Positions 37,670 through 47,749 of a DNA stretch of 56,788 nucleotides are shown here, one piece after another (within the stretch, counting starts at the first letter, position 1; every line of letters begins with the position of its first letter). The notes under the pieces were generated by a model. That model made no database searches, was not told where the DNA came from, and saw only the letters and a list, made by a program, of their open reading frames with translations. This stretch comes from Rhodospirillaceae bacterium (GTDB lineage Bacteria > Pseudomonadota > Alphaproteobacteria > Rhodospirillales > Rhodospirillaceae). The stretch lies in contig JABJAH010000017.1 of NCBI GenBank assembly GCA_018666155.1, positions 1 to 56,788 on the forward strand, in the 5' to 3' direction. The translations under genes were made by a program, and so were the position numbers.

Positions 37670-39322
37670 CTAGTCGGCAACCAACTGGGCATGAGCCACC
37701 TTTAGATCCAGCGCAGCCGCAAGCAACGCCTGAGTATAAGGTTCCTTAGGGTTGTCGAACACGTCCTGTGCCACGCCATGCTCCACCACCCGGCCCGCTT
37801 TCATGACAAGAATGTCGTCGGCCAGGGCCCGAACCACACGGAGATCGTGGCTGATAAATAGATAAGCCAGGCCGTGGCGATCCTGCAATTCATGTAGCAG
37901 GTCGACCATCTGAGCTTGAACAGACACGTCCAGGGCACTCGTGGGTTCATCAAGAATAAGAAGGCGCGGCTGCAACACCAAAGCCCGCGCCAAAGCAATG
38001 CGCTGTCTTTGACCACCGGAAAATTCATGGGGATAGCGGTCCATGCTATCTGAGCTCAACCCTACATCCGTCAGTACATCCGCGACGCGCGCGCGACGGT
38101 TTGCCCGATTGAGTTCCATATCGTGGACAACAAGACCTTCATCGATAATTTGCTCGACCGAGAGTCTTGGACTCAAGGACCCGTAGGGGTCTTGGAAGAC
38201 AATCTGCATGCGTCGGCGCAACGGGCGCACCTCGTTACGGGATAGGTCGTCAATCCGTTGGCCGTCGAAGCGAATCTCTCCGTCGCTATCGATCAACCGT
38301 AGCAGAGCGAGACCCAACGTGGTTTTACCAGACCCGCTTTCGCCGACGACGCCTAGCGTCTGCCCTGGATGCAAAGAAAACGTCACGCCGTCCACGGCCT
38401 TCACGTGGTCAACGGTGCGGCGAACGATGCCTTTTTTGATCGGGAACCAAACCTTGAGATTCTCCGTGCCAACTAACTCTTCAGGCGGCACTACCTCTCG
38501 CGGCACCCCGATGCGCGGTTGGGCAGCGAGCAAGCGCTGGGTATACGGATGGGTCGCCTGTTTAAAAATAACATCGACCGCGCCTTGCTCGACGAGCTCT
38601 CCGTCTTTCATCACACAAACCCGGTCAGCAATCCGGCTTACAATCGATAGGTCGTGAGTGATGAACAGAACGGCCATACCGAGCCGCGCTTGAAGGTCTT
38701 CGAGAAGCGCAAGGATTTGCGCCTGAATCGTGACATCAAGGGCCGTGGTCGGCTCGTCGGCGATAAGGACGTCTGGCTCCAAGGCCAAAGCCATGGCGAT
38801 CATCACTCGCTGGCGCTGCCCGCCCGAAAGTTCATGGGGCAATGCGGTCAAGCGTCGTTCAGCATCGCGGAGGCCGACAAGCTCGAGCAGTTCGAGCACC
38901 CGCGTGCGCACAGCTTCTCTATCCATCCCACGATGGACTTCGAGCACTTCACCAACTTGCTTCTCGACGGAATGCAGCGGATTGAGTGATGTCATCGGTT
39001 CTTGAAAAATAATGCCGACCGCATCGCCGCGCACATTGCGCATGGTTTCTTCGGGTGCACCAATCACCGACGTGCCGCACATCGTAATTTCGCCGGTGGG
39101 AAAATGGGCCGTCGGGGCTAACAGTTGCAGCGCGGCAAGCGCCGTGACCGATTTTCCCGATCCGCTTTCGCCGACCAGAGCCAGCGTTTCGCCACGGAAA
39201 AGATCAAACGAGACACCCCTCACCGCTTGAACAGCCACATCCCCCTCACCAAAGGTAACGTGGAGGTCTTTAACCGAAAGAACCGGCACCGAATCTGGCT
39301 TGCCTTGAGAGGTGTCGGTCAT
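37670..39322 (-). CDS. yejF: ABC transporter ATP-binding protein (dual NBD), YejF-like
   Basis: This 550-residue protein has two fused nucleotide-binding domains. The first has Walker A GESGSGKSVTAL (about 53-64), LSGGQRQRVMIA and LIADEPTTALD; the second has GESGSGKTTLGL, FSGGQRQRIALA and LILDEPTSALD. Each ends in the oligopeptide-type C-terminal extension (HPYTQRLLAA and EPYTQALLAA). This single-chain dual ATPase with YejE and YejB permeases is the microcin C/oligopeptide uptake type. Its start overlaps the yejE stop by ATGA. Confidence 0.93.
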   Translation of the reverse strand: MTDTSQGKPDSVPVLSVKDLHVTFGEGDVAVQAVRGVSFDLFRGETLALVGESGSGKSVTALAALQLLAPTAHFPTGEITMCGTSVIGAPEETMRNVRGDAVGIIFQEPMTSLNPLHSVEKQVGEVLEVHRGMDREAVRTRVLELLELVGLRDAERRLTALPHELSGGQRQRVMIAMALALEPDVLIADEPTTALDVTIQAQILALLEDLQARLGMAVLFITHDLSIVSRIADRVCVMKDGELVEQGAVDVIFKQATHPYTQRLLAAQPRIGVPREVVPPEELVGTENLKVWFPIKKGIVRRTVDHVKAVDGVTFSLHPGQTLGVVGESGSGKTTLGLALLRLIDSDGEIRFDGQRIDDLSRNEVRPLRRRMQIVFQDPYGSLSPRLSVEQIIDEGLVVHDMELNRANRRARVADVLTDVGLSSDSMDRYPHEFSGGQRQRIALARALVLQPRLLILDEPTSALDVSVQAQMVDLLHELQDRHGLAYLFISHDLRVVRALADDILVMKAGRVVEHGVAQDVFDNPKEPYTQALLAAALDLKVAHAQLVAD

Positions 39323-40371
39323 GACACACCTCGGCGCGGATCAAAGGCATCGCGCACTGCTTCACCGATGAACACCAGCAGCGTTAGCATACCCGCTAAG
39401 GCGAAGAACGCGGTCAGGCCCAGCCAGGGGGCTTGTAGATTTTCTTTGCCCTGTCTCAACACCTCGCCAAGGGACGCCGAGCCCGGTGGCAGACCTAACC
39501 CAAGAAAATCGAGAGACGTCAGTGCGATGACAGAACCCGACAGCACGAACGGTAGAAATGTAATGGTCGCCACCATAGCGTTGGGCAGCACGTGCTTAAA
39601 CATGATTTTGGCGTCGCCCATGCCGAGCGCTTTTGCAGCACGCACATAGTCGAAATTGCGGGCTCTCAAGAACTCCGCCCGGACAACGGCGACGAGGGCC
39701 GTCCAACTAAACAGCAATAGAATAACAAGCAGCGTCCAGAACCCCGGCACCACAAAAGAGGAAACAATGATCAGAATGAACAGCTGAGGCAGCCCACTCC
39801 AAATCTCGATGACGCGTTGGAAAAGCAGGTCCAGCCAGCCACCGAAATAGCCCTGCACAGCGCCGGCGGCAACGCCGATCACCGAAGACACAACCGTCAG
39901 GGTTAAGCCAAATAGAAGGGACAGACGGAATCCATAAAACACCCGCGCGAACACGTCCCGACCCTGCCCATCCGTACCCAGCCAATTTTCACTCGTTGGC
40001 GGGGAGGGTGCAGGAACCGAAAGATTGAAATTAATGGTGCCATAACTAAAGCGGACTGGTGGCCAGATCATCCAGCCTTCTTGCTCCACCAGATTGACCA
40101 GGTAGGCATCGCGATAATCGGTCGATGTTTCAAAATCGCCGCCGAACGCTGTTTCTGGATAGTCGAACAACACGGGGTAATAGAGTTCATCTTGAAAGGA
40201 CAACACGAGCGGCCGATCGTTGGCGATGAACTCGGCGAACAGAGAAATTATTAGAAGGGCGAGCAGAATACGAAAGGACCCATACCCGCGGCCGTTCGCC
40301 TTGAAGTTGGCAATGCGGCGGCGGTTTATAGGGGAGAGCCAGCTTGGGCCCGTAATTTGACCATCGCTCAT
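39319..40371 (-). CDS. yejE: ABC transporter permease, YejE-like
   Basis: This 350-residue inner-membrane permease has a cytoplasmic N-terminus ([19 protein letters not shown], typical of YejE). A first helix is followed by a long periplasmic segment and five further helices. The ATPase-contact EAA-like loop is [22 protein letters not shown]. It should pair with YejB in the membrane. It overlaps both neighbours by 4 bp. Confidence 0.93.
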   Translation of the reverse strand: MSDGQITGPSWLSPINRRRIANFKANGRGYGSFRILLALLIISLFAEFIANDRPLVLSFQDELYYPVLFDYPETAFGGDFETSTDYRDAYLVNLVEQEGWMIWPPVRFSYGTINFNLSVPAPSPPTSENWLGTDGQGRDVFARVFYGFRLSLLFGLTLTVVSSVIGVAAGAVQGYFGGWLDLLFQRVIEIWSGLPQLFILIIVSSFVVPGFWTLLVILLLFSWTALVAVVRAEFLRARNFDYVRAAKALGMGDAKIMFKHVLPNAMVATITFLPFVLSGSVIALTSLDFLGLGLPPGSASLGEVLRQGKENLQAPWLGLTAFFALAGMLTLLVFIGEAVRDAFDPRRGVS

Positions 40372-41450
40372 GCGGATTGAGCCTCAAAATCGATACGAGG
40401 ATCGATCGCATGATAAGTGAGGTCGCTCACCAGATTGAGTACGAGGCCAATGAGGCTGAAAACATACAAGGTGCCGAATACAACCGGATAGTCGCGGTTG
40501 ATAATCGCTTCAAAGCCGAGCAGGCCAAGCCCATCTAGCGAAAAAATCACTTCGATCAAGACCGACCCCGTAAACAACATACCAACGAGGGTCGCCGGGA
40601 ACCCGGCAATAACGATGAGCATGGCGTTGCGAAACACGTGGCCGTAAAGCACTTGATTGGGAGCCAAACCTTTTGCCCGTGCCGTCAAGACATACTGCTT
40701 GTTGATCTCTTCAAGAAATGAGTTTTTGGTCAGCATGGTCAGTGACGCAAACCCGCCAACCACCATCGCCGTGACCGGCAAGGCCAAATGCCACAGGTAG
40801 TCGAGCACCTTACCGATCGCCGTTAGCTCATCCCAATTATTAGAGGTTAAACCGCGTAGCGGAAACCAACTCCAATACTGTCCGCCGGCGAACAACACGA
40901 TGAGCAGGATGGCGAACAGGAAGGACGGCATCGCATAGCCGATGAAAACCGCATAGGAGGTGATTGCGTCAAACCGCGACCCATCGCGCACCGCTTTGGC
41001 GATGCCCAAAGGGATGGAGACCAGATAAATAATCAGCGTCGACCACAAGCCGAGAGAAATCGAAACAGGCAGCTTATCGATAATTAGTTCGCTGACCCGC
41101 TGAGACCGGAAATAACTCTCACCTAAGTCAAAGGTGGCGTAGTTTTTGACCATGAGGACGAAGCGCTCAAGCGGTGGCTTATCAAACCCGAACTGACGTT
41201 CGATTTCTTTTATGAAATCGGGATCAAGCCCTTGAGCCCCACGATAGGCGCCGACAGGACCACCTGTGCCGATCTCACTGCCACCTCCAGAAAAACGCGA
41301 CGTGGCATTGGTCGCTATACCTTGAACCTGAGCAAGCACCTGCTCAACTGGCCCACCAGGAGCGAACTGAACGATCAGGAAATTGAGCGAGACGATTCCG
41401 AATAGTGTTAACGGTATCAGCGCAATGCGCCGGACGATGTAGGCAATCAT
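40368..41450 (-). CDS. yejB: ABC transporter permease, YejB-like
   Basis: This 360-residue permease of the DppB/OppB class starts [24 protein letters not shown]. It has the YejB-type insertion (about 35-75) before the second helix and the EAA loop [21 protein letters not shown]. It forms the membrane channel with YejE. It begins 20 bp after the yejA-like gene in the operon. Confidence 0.93.
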   Translation of the reverse strand: MIAYIVRRIALIPLTLFGIVSLNFLIVQFAPGGPVEQVLAQVQGIATNATSRFSGGGSEIGTGGPVGAYRGAQGLDPDFIKEIERQFGFDKPPLERFVLMVKNYATFDLGESYFRSQRVSELIIDKLPVSISLGLWSTLIIYLVSIPLGIAKAVRDGSRFDAITSYAVFIGYAMPSFLFAILLIVLFAGGQYWSWFPLRGLTSNNWDELTAIGKVLDYLWHLALPVTAMVVGGFASLTMLTKNSFLEEINKQYVLTARAKGLAPNQVLYGHVFRNAMLIVIAGFPATLVGMLFTGSVLIEVIFSLDGLGLLGFEAIINRDYPVVFGTLYVFSLIGLVLNLVSDLTYHAIDPRIDFEAQSA

Positions 41451-41470
41451 GCTGGGAGCGATCCCAAAAC

Positions 41471-43498
41471 TTACTTCCTATTCCGGCGGCGCACATGACT
41501 CCAGAGCAAGAGCGCCACACCACCCAATGCGATCCCGATGATCAAAAAGGGAGGCTCCGGATTTTCTTGTCCCGCATCATCGATCACTTGTGCAGATTCG
41601 TTATCATTGGCAGCCGCCACTCCACCAGACGCTTGAGCGACTAGCTCTTCAGCGTCGTCGGGCGAGTCTGGATCGTGCCACCAAAGCACCGGGACATCGC
41701 TTCCCAAGCTTAAACCTCGAGCGGGATGCCGATCAGGATGTTTGAGATTGCCCCAGAAAGCATAGCGCTCGTCGGATGATCCGTAAGACAAGAGACGATA
41801 GAAGTTCCATTGCAGCACACGATCTAAAGCGCGAACCGTGGTCACCAGGGTTTCTCTATCCTCTGCATTGGTGATTTGGTCTATCAATGCATCGACGACC
41901 GGATCCTTCATGCCCGTCCAATTGTAGCTCCCCGGTTGATCGGCAGATTCTGAACCGAAATACCTCCTCAGGGCTGGTCCTGGCGAGAGTTGAGAGGGCT
42001 GGACATACCCAGCCAAATCAAAATCAAACTCATTTATTCTATTCGTGTACTGAGATGTATCGACAATGCGCAGTGTCGCATCAATGCCGAGCCGCTTCAG
42101 ATTCTGTGAAAAGGGCAAGAAAACCCGCTCTAAGCTCGCCTGCACGATAAGAATTTCTACAGAAAGCTGTTCGCCGGTTTGCGTGTTGATCAGCTTACCG
42201 TCCACCTCGTCATACCCAGCCTCACCCAAGAGTTGCCTGGCTTTGAGCAGGTTTTCGCGGACATTGCCACGACCATCCGTTGAGGGCTGAACATAATCTT
42301 TGGTAAAAACCTCAGGCGGAATTTTGTCGCGAAAAGGCTCCAATATTGTCAGTTCCGCTTCATTAGGTAGGCCTTTTGCCTCTAGTTCAGAATTCTGCCA
42401 GTGACTGCGTAGCCGCTCATAAAGCCCGTAAAACAGAGTCCGGTTTAGCGATTCAAAGTCATAGGCGTAATTGATGGCCTGCCGGACACGGCGGTCTTTG
42501 AACTTGTCACGCCGCAAGTTGAAATTATTATGCTGCACTGTCATGGGAAGAATTGTCGGTACCGTTAGTCGCTGTACGCGACCATCAAGCGCCGCCGGAA
42601 AATCATACCCCGTAGCCCAAAGACGCGACGTTACTTCACGACGAAATTCGTACACACCGCGTTTAAACGCTTCAAACTGCACATCATCATCGCGAAAATA
42701 TTCAACTCGAATACTGTCAAAGTTATTTGTCCCCTTGGCGGCCGGGAGATCCTGCGCCCAGTAATCTTGGACGCGACCATAAGATACAAATCGGCCGGGG
42801 TCGAAACCCTCAACTACATAGGCCCCGCTAACCACCGGGATATCCATCGAACTTTCTTTAAAATCTCTCGTCTCCCAATACGCTTTGGACAGAACGGGCA
42901 AACCGCCAACCGTAAGGGGCAAGTCGCGCTGATCTGTTGCACTGAAGTGAAACGTCACGGTTCTGCCGTCTACGACCTCTACCCGCTCAACGTCAGCCCA
43001 AACGGTCCGATAAACGGGGGCACCTTCGGAGACCAGAATATTGAAGGAGAACAGCACATCATCAGGTGTAATGGGTGAGCCATCACTGAAGGTCGCCTGC
43101 GGCCTAAGAACGAAGGTAACGGCGCTGTTGTCCGGCGCCACCTCAACGGTTTCGCAAATAAGGCAATATGCAGCGGACGCCTCATCTAGCCCGCCACCCA
43201 TCAAAGAATCATGCATAACCTCAAGGTAGACGGCGACCGTTCCCTTAATGTTGAACGAGTTAAACGTATCGAAGGTGAGGAATCGCATATTCGGCACCGT
43301 AAGGGTGCCGCCTTTGGGCGCATCCGGATTCACATAGCCAAAATGGGTGAAGCCCAGGCCATACATCGGCTCGCCATGTAGCGCCAGGGCGTGAACCGGG
43401 CGGCCGCGCTCAATCGCCTCAACTGAAGCCGACGGTACGGAAAGGCCGATGGCTAGAAGCACGGCGACGCAAATACGCCGCCAGTTTTGTTGGTGCAT
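41471..43498 (-). CDS. yejA: YejA-like substrate-binding protein with C-terminal membrane anchor
   Basis: This family 5 binding protein has about 675 residues. ATG 43498 follows TAAGGTGAGC; a GTG six bases upstream is the alternative. The signal peptide ([15 protein letters not shown]) is followed by [26 protein letters not shown], typical of YejA. The mature domain ends near LWWHDP. After that comes an acidic/Ser-rich linker and then [20 protein letters not shown] followed by RRRNRK, a C-terminal transmembrane anchor with a basic tail. Normal YejA proteins are soluble. The gene is 7 bp from hisN and leads the transporter genes, so the receptor may be tethered to the inner membrane. Confidence 0.9.
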   Translation of the reverse strand: MHQQNWRRICVAVLLAIGLSVPSASVEAIERGRPVHALALHGEPMYGLGFTHFGYVNPDAPKGGTLTVPNMRFLTFDTFNSFNIKGTVAVYLEVMHDSLMGGGLDEASAAYCLICETVEVAPDNSAVTFVLRPQATFSDGSPITPDDVLFSFNILVSEGAPVYRTVWADVERVEVVDGRTVTFHFSATDQRDLPLTVGGLPVLSKAYWETRDFKESSMDIPVVSGAYVVEGFDPGRFVSYGRVQDYWAQDLPAAKGTNNFDSIRVEYFRDDDVQFEAFKRGVYEFRREVTSRLWATGYDFPAALDGRVQRLTVPTILPMTVQHNNFNLRRDKFKDRRVRQAINYAYDFESLNRTLFYGLYERLRSHWQNSELEAKGLPNEAELTILEPFRDKIPPEVFTKDYVQPSTDGRGNVRENLLKARQLLGEAGYDEVDGKLINTQTGEQLSVEILIVQASLERVFLPFSQNLKRLGIDATLRIVDTSQYTNRINEFDFDLAGYVQPSQLSPGPALRRYFGSESADQPGSYNWTGMKDPVVDALIDQITNAEDRETLVTTVRALDRVLQWNFYRLLSYGSSDERYAFWGNLKHPDRHPARGLSLGSDVPVLWWHDPDSPDDAEELVAQASGGVAAANDNESAQVIDDAGQENPEPPFLIIGIALGGVALLLWSHVRRRNRK

Positions 43499-43505
43499 GC
43501 TCACC

Positions 43506-44297
43506 TTACGCAGACTCCTGTGTTAGAACGTCGACAGCGGCCTGGTGCACACGCTGGTCACCCGAGGCCAACACTTGTCGCTCCTCTGTTCCGGTTAGTG
43601 GTTTGCCCTGCCAGTCAGTCATGATGCCACCGGCGTTCTCGATCACCGGCACCATGGCACCGTACTCGTAAACGCTTAGTTTTTCGCAGGCCATATCCGT
43701 CCAGCCGCTGGCGACCATGCCGTAGTGGTAACAATCCGTGCCACCAAACCGACGTAACTTCACCGCTGATGTAAGCCGTTCAACACACACCAATTCATCG
43801 GCTGAAAAGAAATCGGGCGCGGTGATGTAGACTGACGCGTGATCGAGACTTTCGCACGCACGCACCGTGGAGGGCTGACCGTTGTGCGTTGTCGGACAAC
43901 CGGCACCGCCAACCCAGCGGTCTTTCAACACCGGTTGATCGACCAGTCCGAACCAAGGCACACCGTCCTTCAAGATACCGACGATGGTGGTAAACAAAGG
44001 CACGCCGTTAATGAATGAAACAGTGCCGTCGATGGGATCAAGCACCCAAACAAACTCAGCACCTTCGTTCTCAGCGCCGTATTCTTCGCCAATAATGCCG
44101 TGGCTTGGAAAAGCTTCATTTATGAGTTTGCGGAGAGCGGCTTCAGTTTCACGATCTGCACGCGTGACCGGGCTATCGTCTGATTTGTCTTCAATGGTCA
44201 GATTGGTACGGAAGTACGGGAGCGTAATTTTAGCGGCAGCATCCGCAAGCGTGTGCGCCAAAGCAACGCACGCTTCGGCCGGGGCTGTGACGGACAT
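43506..44297 (-). CDS. hisN: Histidinol-phosphatase, inositol-monophosphatase family
   Basis: This 263-residue Mg-dependent phosphatase of the IMPase fold matches the HisN-type histidinol-phosphatases of alphaproteobacteria in length and sequence. Metal-site landmarks are GEEYGAE (E71, E72), DPIDGT (D87, D90) and the C-terminal motif VPVIENAGGIMTDW. The Asp normally present ahead of that motif (Y-D) is Glu here (E211 in VYEYGAM). That is conservative but touches a metal ligand. It lies between the cytochrome c gene (11 bp) and the yejA-like gene (7 bp). A different sugar- or inositol-phosphate substrate is possible. Confidence 0.82.
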   Translation of the reverse strand: MSVTAPAEACVALAHTLADAAAKITLPYFRTNLTIEDKSDDSPVTRADRETEAALRKLINEAFPSHGIIGEEYGAENEGAEFVWVLDPIDGTVSFINGVPLFTTIVGILKDGVPWFGLVDQPVLKDRWVGGAGCPTTHNGQPSTVRACESLDHASVYITAPDFFSADELVCVERLTSAVKLRRFGGTDCYHYGMVASGWTDMACEKLSVYEYGAMVPVIENAGGIMTDWQGKPLTGTEERQVLASGDQRVHQAAVDVLTQESA

Positions 44298-44308
44298 AGG
44301 GAATACTG

Positions 44309-44971
44309 TTACGGCGTATCCACGGACTCCATGGCGTCCTCTGCCGCTTCCATAGCGCCTTCGACAACCTCAGCTGTTTCTTCGATCACAGCTTCAATCA
44401 CATCAAGAACCACTTCCGGTGGATTCTCTGTTTTTGCCATGAGGAATTTGATTACGTTGGCGCGGTCTTTGGGCTTACGCAGTCCGACGAAGGACATTGT
44501 GCCTTTGGGCGCGACATTCTTTGGGTCTTCCAAATAGGCGTTCAGCGCGTCGTAGGTCCAAGCATCCGTACCCGCGAGAATGGATTCGGACAGTTTAAAG
44601 TCACCGCGATCGCGACCAGCCAGATTGGCACCAACAATGTTGTGCAGGTTCGGACCGGTGCCGTTGCGTTCGCCAGCATCAAATGTGTGGCAGGACTGAC
44701 ACTTGCGCGCCACTTTGGCGCCGTCATCAACGCTAGCCGAAGCGAGCAACGGCTTAATATCAACGAGAATATCAGCTTCGGCCGCAGCGCCACCGCCAGA
44801 GCCAAAACCCTCAGGCACTTCAATCTCATACCCGAAGGTAGAAACACCCTCATCGTCGGGCACCAAGAAGTGGCTGGCTTCATTGGCACCAACGGTCAGC
44901 CAGATCGCGGCAAAGCCGGCCATCATGGCGGAGTTGGACTTAAACTTGTCGGGTGAGGGTTTTTCGGCCAT
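44309..44971 (-). CDS. Membrane-anchored cytochrome c (CycM-like)
   Basis: This 220-residue protein has an uncleaved N-terminal hydrophobic helix (AMMAGFAAIWLTVGANEASHFL) preceded by charged residues. A linker follows, then a class I cytochrome c domain with heme motif CQSCH (about 90-94) and a Met ligand in PKGTMSF. This matches the CycM/cytochrome c552 type that carries electrons from the bc1 complex to cytochrome oxidase. An extra acidic, Ala/Glu-rich tail of about 40 residues follows the domain. It heads the apparent cycM-hisN-yej unit and is divergent from kdsB (178 bp between starts). Confidence 0.9.
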   Translation of the reverse strand: MAEKPSPDKFKSNSAMMAGFAAIWLTVGANEASHFLVPDDEGVSTFGYEIEVPEGFGSGGGAAAEADILVDIKPLLASASVDDGAKVARKCQSCHTFDAGERNGTGPNLHNIVGANLAGRDRGDFKLSESILAGTDAWTYDALNAYLEDPKNVAPKGTMSFVGLRKPKDRANVIKFLMAKTENPPEVVLDVIEAVIEETAEVVEGAMEAAEDAMESVDTP

Positions 44972-45149
44972 TTTCTGGTCCCCAGCGGGTAACTATCGCT
45001 TTCCCTTAAAGGGTTCAGCGGTGAATCTCAACAGGTATCCTGTAAGTGACCCTATTATCCCGGTCTCGGCAAAAAAGTGAAGCCTTTCCGTGACTTGGAT
45101 GAAAATGCGGGTTTGGGCGTAAAGTCAGTAGAAAGGGGCGAAAGCCGCT

Positions 45150-45890
45150 ATGACACAGAATAAAACGTTGGTTGTCATTCCGGCACGGTTGGCCTCCTTG
45201 CGGCTACCAGACAAACCCCTGGCGCTCATCGGCAACGACCCAATGATCGTCCATGTCTGGCGACGGGCCATGGAGGCTGACACGGGCCCGGTTATCGTGG
45301 CCTGCGGCGACGCGCCGATTGCTGAAGCGATTGAAAAAGTCGGCGGGACAGCCGTCATGACCGACCCCGATCTGCCAAGCGGATCTGACCGGGTATGGGC
45401 GGGCGCCCAACAATTTGACCCAGACGGCGAACACAATTGCATCGTTAACGTACAGGGAGATCTGCCGACATTAGAGCCGCGACTCATCAAGGCTGCGGTT
45501 GCCGCCCTTCACGAGGGCCAAGCGGACATTGGCGCTCTAGTCGCCGAAATCACCGATCCGGCCGAGACCGAAGACCCCAACGTCGTAAAAGTGGCGATTC
45601 ATTTTCCACCCGGACAAACCGTTGCACCGGCGCTGTACTTCAGCCGCAACCGGATTCCGTCAGGAGAAGGCCCGGCATTTCATCATATCGGCATCTATGC
45701 CTACACCCGTGATGCTTTGAAACGTTTTGTCGCACTACCACCGGCAAGCCTAGAAATAAGAGAGCGTCTCGAACAATTGCGCGGCCTGGCAAACGGCATG
45801 CGTATCTCCGCTGGTCTCGTTGACACCATTCCGTTCGGCGTCGATACTCCCGCCGACCTCGAACGAGCCAGACGTATTCTGGCTCCCTAA
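45150..45890 (+). CDS. kdsB: 3-deoxy-manno-octulosonate cytidylyltransferase
   Basis: This 246-residue protein activates KDO as CMP-KDO for lipid A/LPS core assembly. Its nucleotide-binding N-terminus is VIPARLASLRLPDKPL. The DLPSGSDRVW, VNVQGDLP and YFSRNRIP elements are diagnostic, and HHIGIYAYTRDAL closes the substrate pocket. A good ribosome site (AAGGGGCG) precedes the ATG. It proves an LPS-bearing envelope. pheA starts 19 bp downstream. Confidence 0.97.
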   Translation: MTQNKTLVVIPARLASLRLPDKPLALIGNDPMIVHVWRRAMEADTGPVIVACGDAPIAEAIEKVGGTAVMTDPDLPSGSDRVWAGAQQFDPDGEHNCIVNVQGDLPTLEPRLIKAAVAALHEGQADIGALVAEITDPAETEDPNVVKVAIHFPPGQTVAPALYFSRNRIPSGEGPAFHHIGIYAYTRDALKRFVALPPASLEIRERLEQLRGLANGMRISAGLVDTIPFGVDTPADLERARRILAP

Positions 45891-45909
45891 CCGGTCCAGA
45901 AGCGCCCTC

Positions 45910-46785
45910 ATGACAACGACGTCCGACCCAAAAAAATCAATCGCCTTCCAAGGTGTGCTTGGCGCGAATTCTCATATGTCATGCCAAGCCGCCTATCCGG
46001 ACATGCCCCCTTTGCCGTGTGCGACCTTTGACGAAGCTTTCGCCGCGGTGACCAACGGCCATGCACTTTTCGGCATGATACCGGTTGAAAACTCCGTCAT
46101 GGGACGGATTGCTGACATTCATCACATTCTGCCGGATTCTGGTCTGCATATTGTGGCCGAACATTTTCAGCGCGTGAATCATCACTTGCTCGCCATCAAA
46201 GGCGCAACGTTGGATGGTTTGAAGACCGTTGAGAGCCAGCTTCCTGCCCTGTCTCAGTGCCGCACGTTTATTCGCGAGCATGGATTACAGCAGGTCACCG
46301 CTGGGGATACCGCCGGTGCCGCTAAAGACGTGGCCGAACGAGGCGACCCGACTGTCGCCGCCATCGCGTCGTCCCTGGCAGCTGAGATTTATGGCCTGGA
46401 AACTCTGGCTTCGAATATTGAAGACGCTGAGCACAACACAACGCGATTCATTGTTATGGCCCGCGAACCGGTGATGCCGCCAAAAGACAACGGCACGGTC
46501 GTGACATCTTTTGTCTTTCGCGTCCGCAGCGTCCCAGCTGCCTTGTACAAGGCGCTCGGCGGGTTCGCCACCAACAGCGTCAATATCACCAAGTTAGAAA
46601 GCTACCTGGTTGATGGCCATTTCACTGCCGCACAATTTTATGCAGACGTCGAGGGACATCCGGAAGACGGACCGGTCAAACTCGCGCTTGAAGAGCTCGC
46701 GTTCTACTCAAAGGAATTAAAAGTGCTGGGCACCTATCCGGCACACCCCTACAGGCTTGAATCTGCTTCCCCAGAGGAAAGCTGA
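45910..46785 (+). CDS. pheA: Prephenate dehydratase
   Basis: This protein of about 291 residues starts at ATG 45910; the longer frame overlaps kdsB. It converts prephenate to phenylpyruvate in phenylalanine synthesis. The catalytic domain begins IAFQGVLGANSHMSCQA and includes MIPVENSVMG and the TRF motif in EHNTTRFIVM. A C-terminal ACT domain (about 195-285, with KLESYLVDGHFTAAQFYADVEGH) supplies Phe feedback. The kdsB-pheA order is common in alphaproteobacteria. There is no fused chorismate mutase. Confidence 0.96.
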   Translation: MTTTSDPKKSIAFQGVLGANSHMSCQAAYPDMPPLPCATFDEAFAAVTNGHALFGMIPVENSVMGRIADIHHILPDSGLHIVAEHFQRVNHHLLAIKGATLDGLKTVESQLPALSQCRTFIREHGLQQVTAGDTAGAAKDVAERGDPTVAAIASSLAAEIYGLETLASNIEDAEHNTTRFIVMAREPVMPPKDNGTVVTSFVFRVRSVPAALYKALGGFATNSVNITKLESYLVDGHFTAAQFYADVEGHPEDGPVKLALEELAFYSKELKVLGTYPAHPYRLESASPEES

Positions 46786-46792
46786 CCAACCG

Positions 46793-47728
46793 TTAGTGCT
46801 CGGCGCGCCAGGTGTCGATCAACATGCGAGCGATAGAATGACGGTTCGGTAGTTTGGGACCGGGCGTGTCGTCGCTGGTTTCGCCATAGTCGTTTAACTC
46901 ATCCCGACTAACCCAGCGGATATCATCGAGCTCATCGTCATCGGGCTTAAACTCAGTCGTCGACGCTTTAGCTGTGAACCCCAGCATGAGGGATGATGGG
47001 AATGGCCAAGGCTGAGATGCCTGATACTGCACGTCCGTCACAACGATTCCGGTCTCTTCTTTTACTTCTCGAATAACGCATTCCTCGAGGGATTCGCCAG
47101 GCTCAACAAACCCTGCAACCACAGAATACATCCCGTCTGGCCAGCGGCTTTGCCGACCGAGCAGACAATGCTTTCCATCCGGATGCTCGACTAAGGTAAT
47201 GACGGCCGCATCGGTTCGCGGAAAAGCGCGGTAACCACAATCCTCATTGGTGCAGGTGCGGACGTGCCCGCCCTCCCGCGATTCTGTTGGCGCGCCGCAG
47301 CGGCCACAATGCAAATGATTGGCGTGCCACAACACCATGCCGCGCGCATACGCAAGCATTGCTGCTTGGTCGGCATCTAAGCTTCCGACGCGTGGATGCA
47401 GCGGTTCGAACACACCCGCAAGCTGGGCGTCACCCGGCTCCTCTTCCGCATGGATAGCCAAAGCAAACCAAGGCGTGGTGTCTGACAATCCAAGGAAAAT
47501 TAAGTCACCAGTCGCTGCACTCAGGGTGCTGACATCCGCTACGGAGATGGCTTTGGCTCCAACGCCATTGGGTTCGAAGAGGTGGTTGCCATTCCAGACA
47601 GGCAGAACACGCGCCAAGTCGCACGTGTGAAGCGCCTTAACATCCGCCGCGACCGATCGCACAGCAGCGGCCCGGTCCAAGGCAACACCTGTATAGGTCA
47701 AACGCCAAGATGAAGATGTCTTGTTCAT
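46793..47728 (-). CDS. nudC: NAD(H) pyrophosphatase / RNA decapping Nudix hydrolase
   Basis: This 311-residue NudC-type protein has an N-terminal domain and then a four-Cys zinc ribbon (CGRCG and CTNEDCG, about 141-166). The Nudix box is GFVEPGESLEECVIREVKEETGI, and the NudC-specific SQPWPFPSSLM lies 15 residues beyond. It cleaves NADH to NMNH plus AMP and removes NAD caps from RNA. It ends the obgE-to-nudC minus-strand run. Confidence 0.95.
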   Translation of the reverse strand: MNKTSSSWRLTYTGVALDRAAAVRSVAADVKALHTCDLARVLPVWNGNHLFEPNGVGAKAISVADVSTLSAATGDLIFLGLSDTTPWFALAIHAEEEPGDAQLAGVFEPLHPRVGSLDADQAAMLAYARGMVLWHANHLHCGRCGAPTESREGGHVRTCTNEDCGYRAFPRTDAAVITLVEHPDGKHCLLGRQSRWPDGMYSVVAGFVEPGESLEECVIREVKEETGIVVTDVQYQASQPWPFPSSLMLGFTAKASTTEFKPDDDELDDIRWVSRDELNDYGETSDDTPGPKLPNRHSIARMLIDTWRAEH

Positions 47729-47749
47729 TTGGTTTTTTGCTCGACCCTT

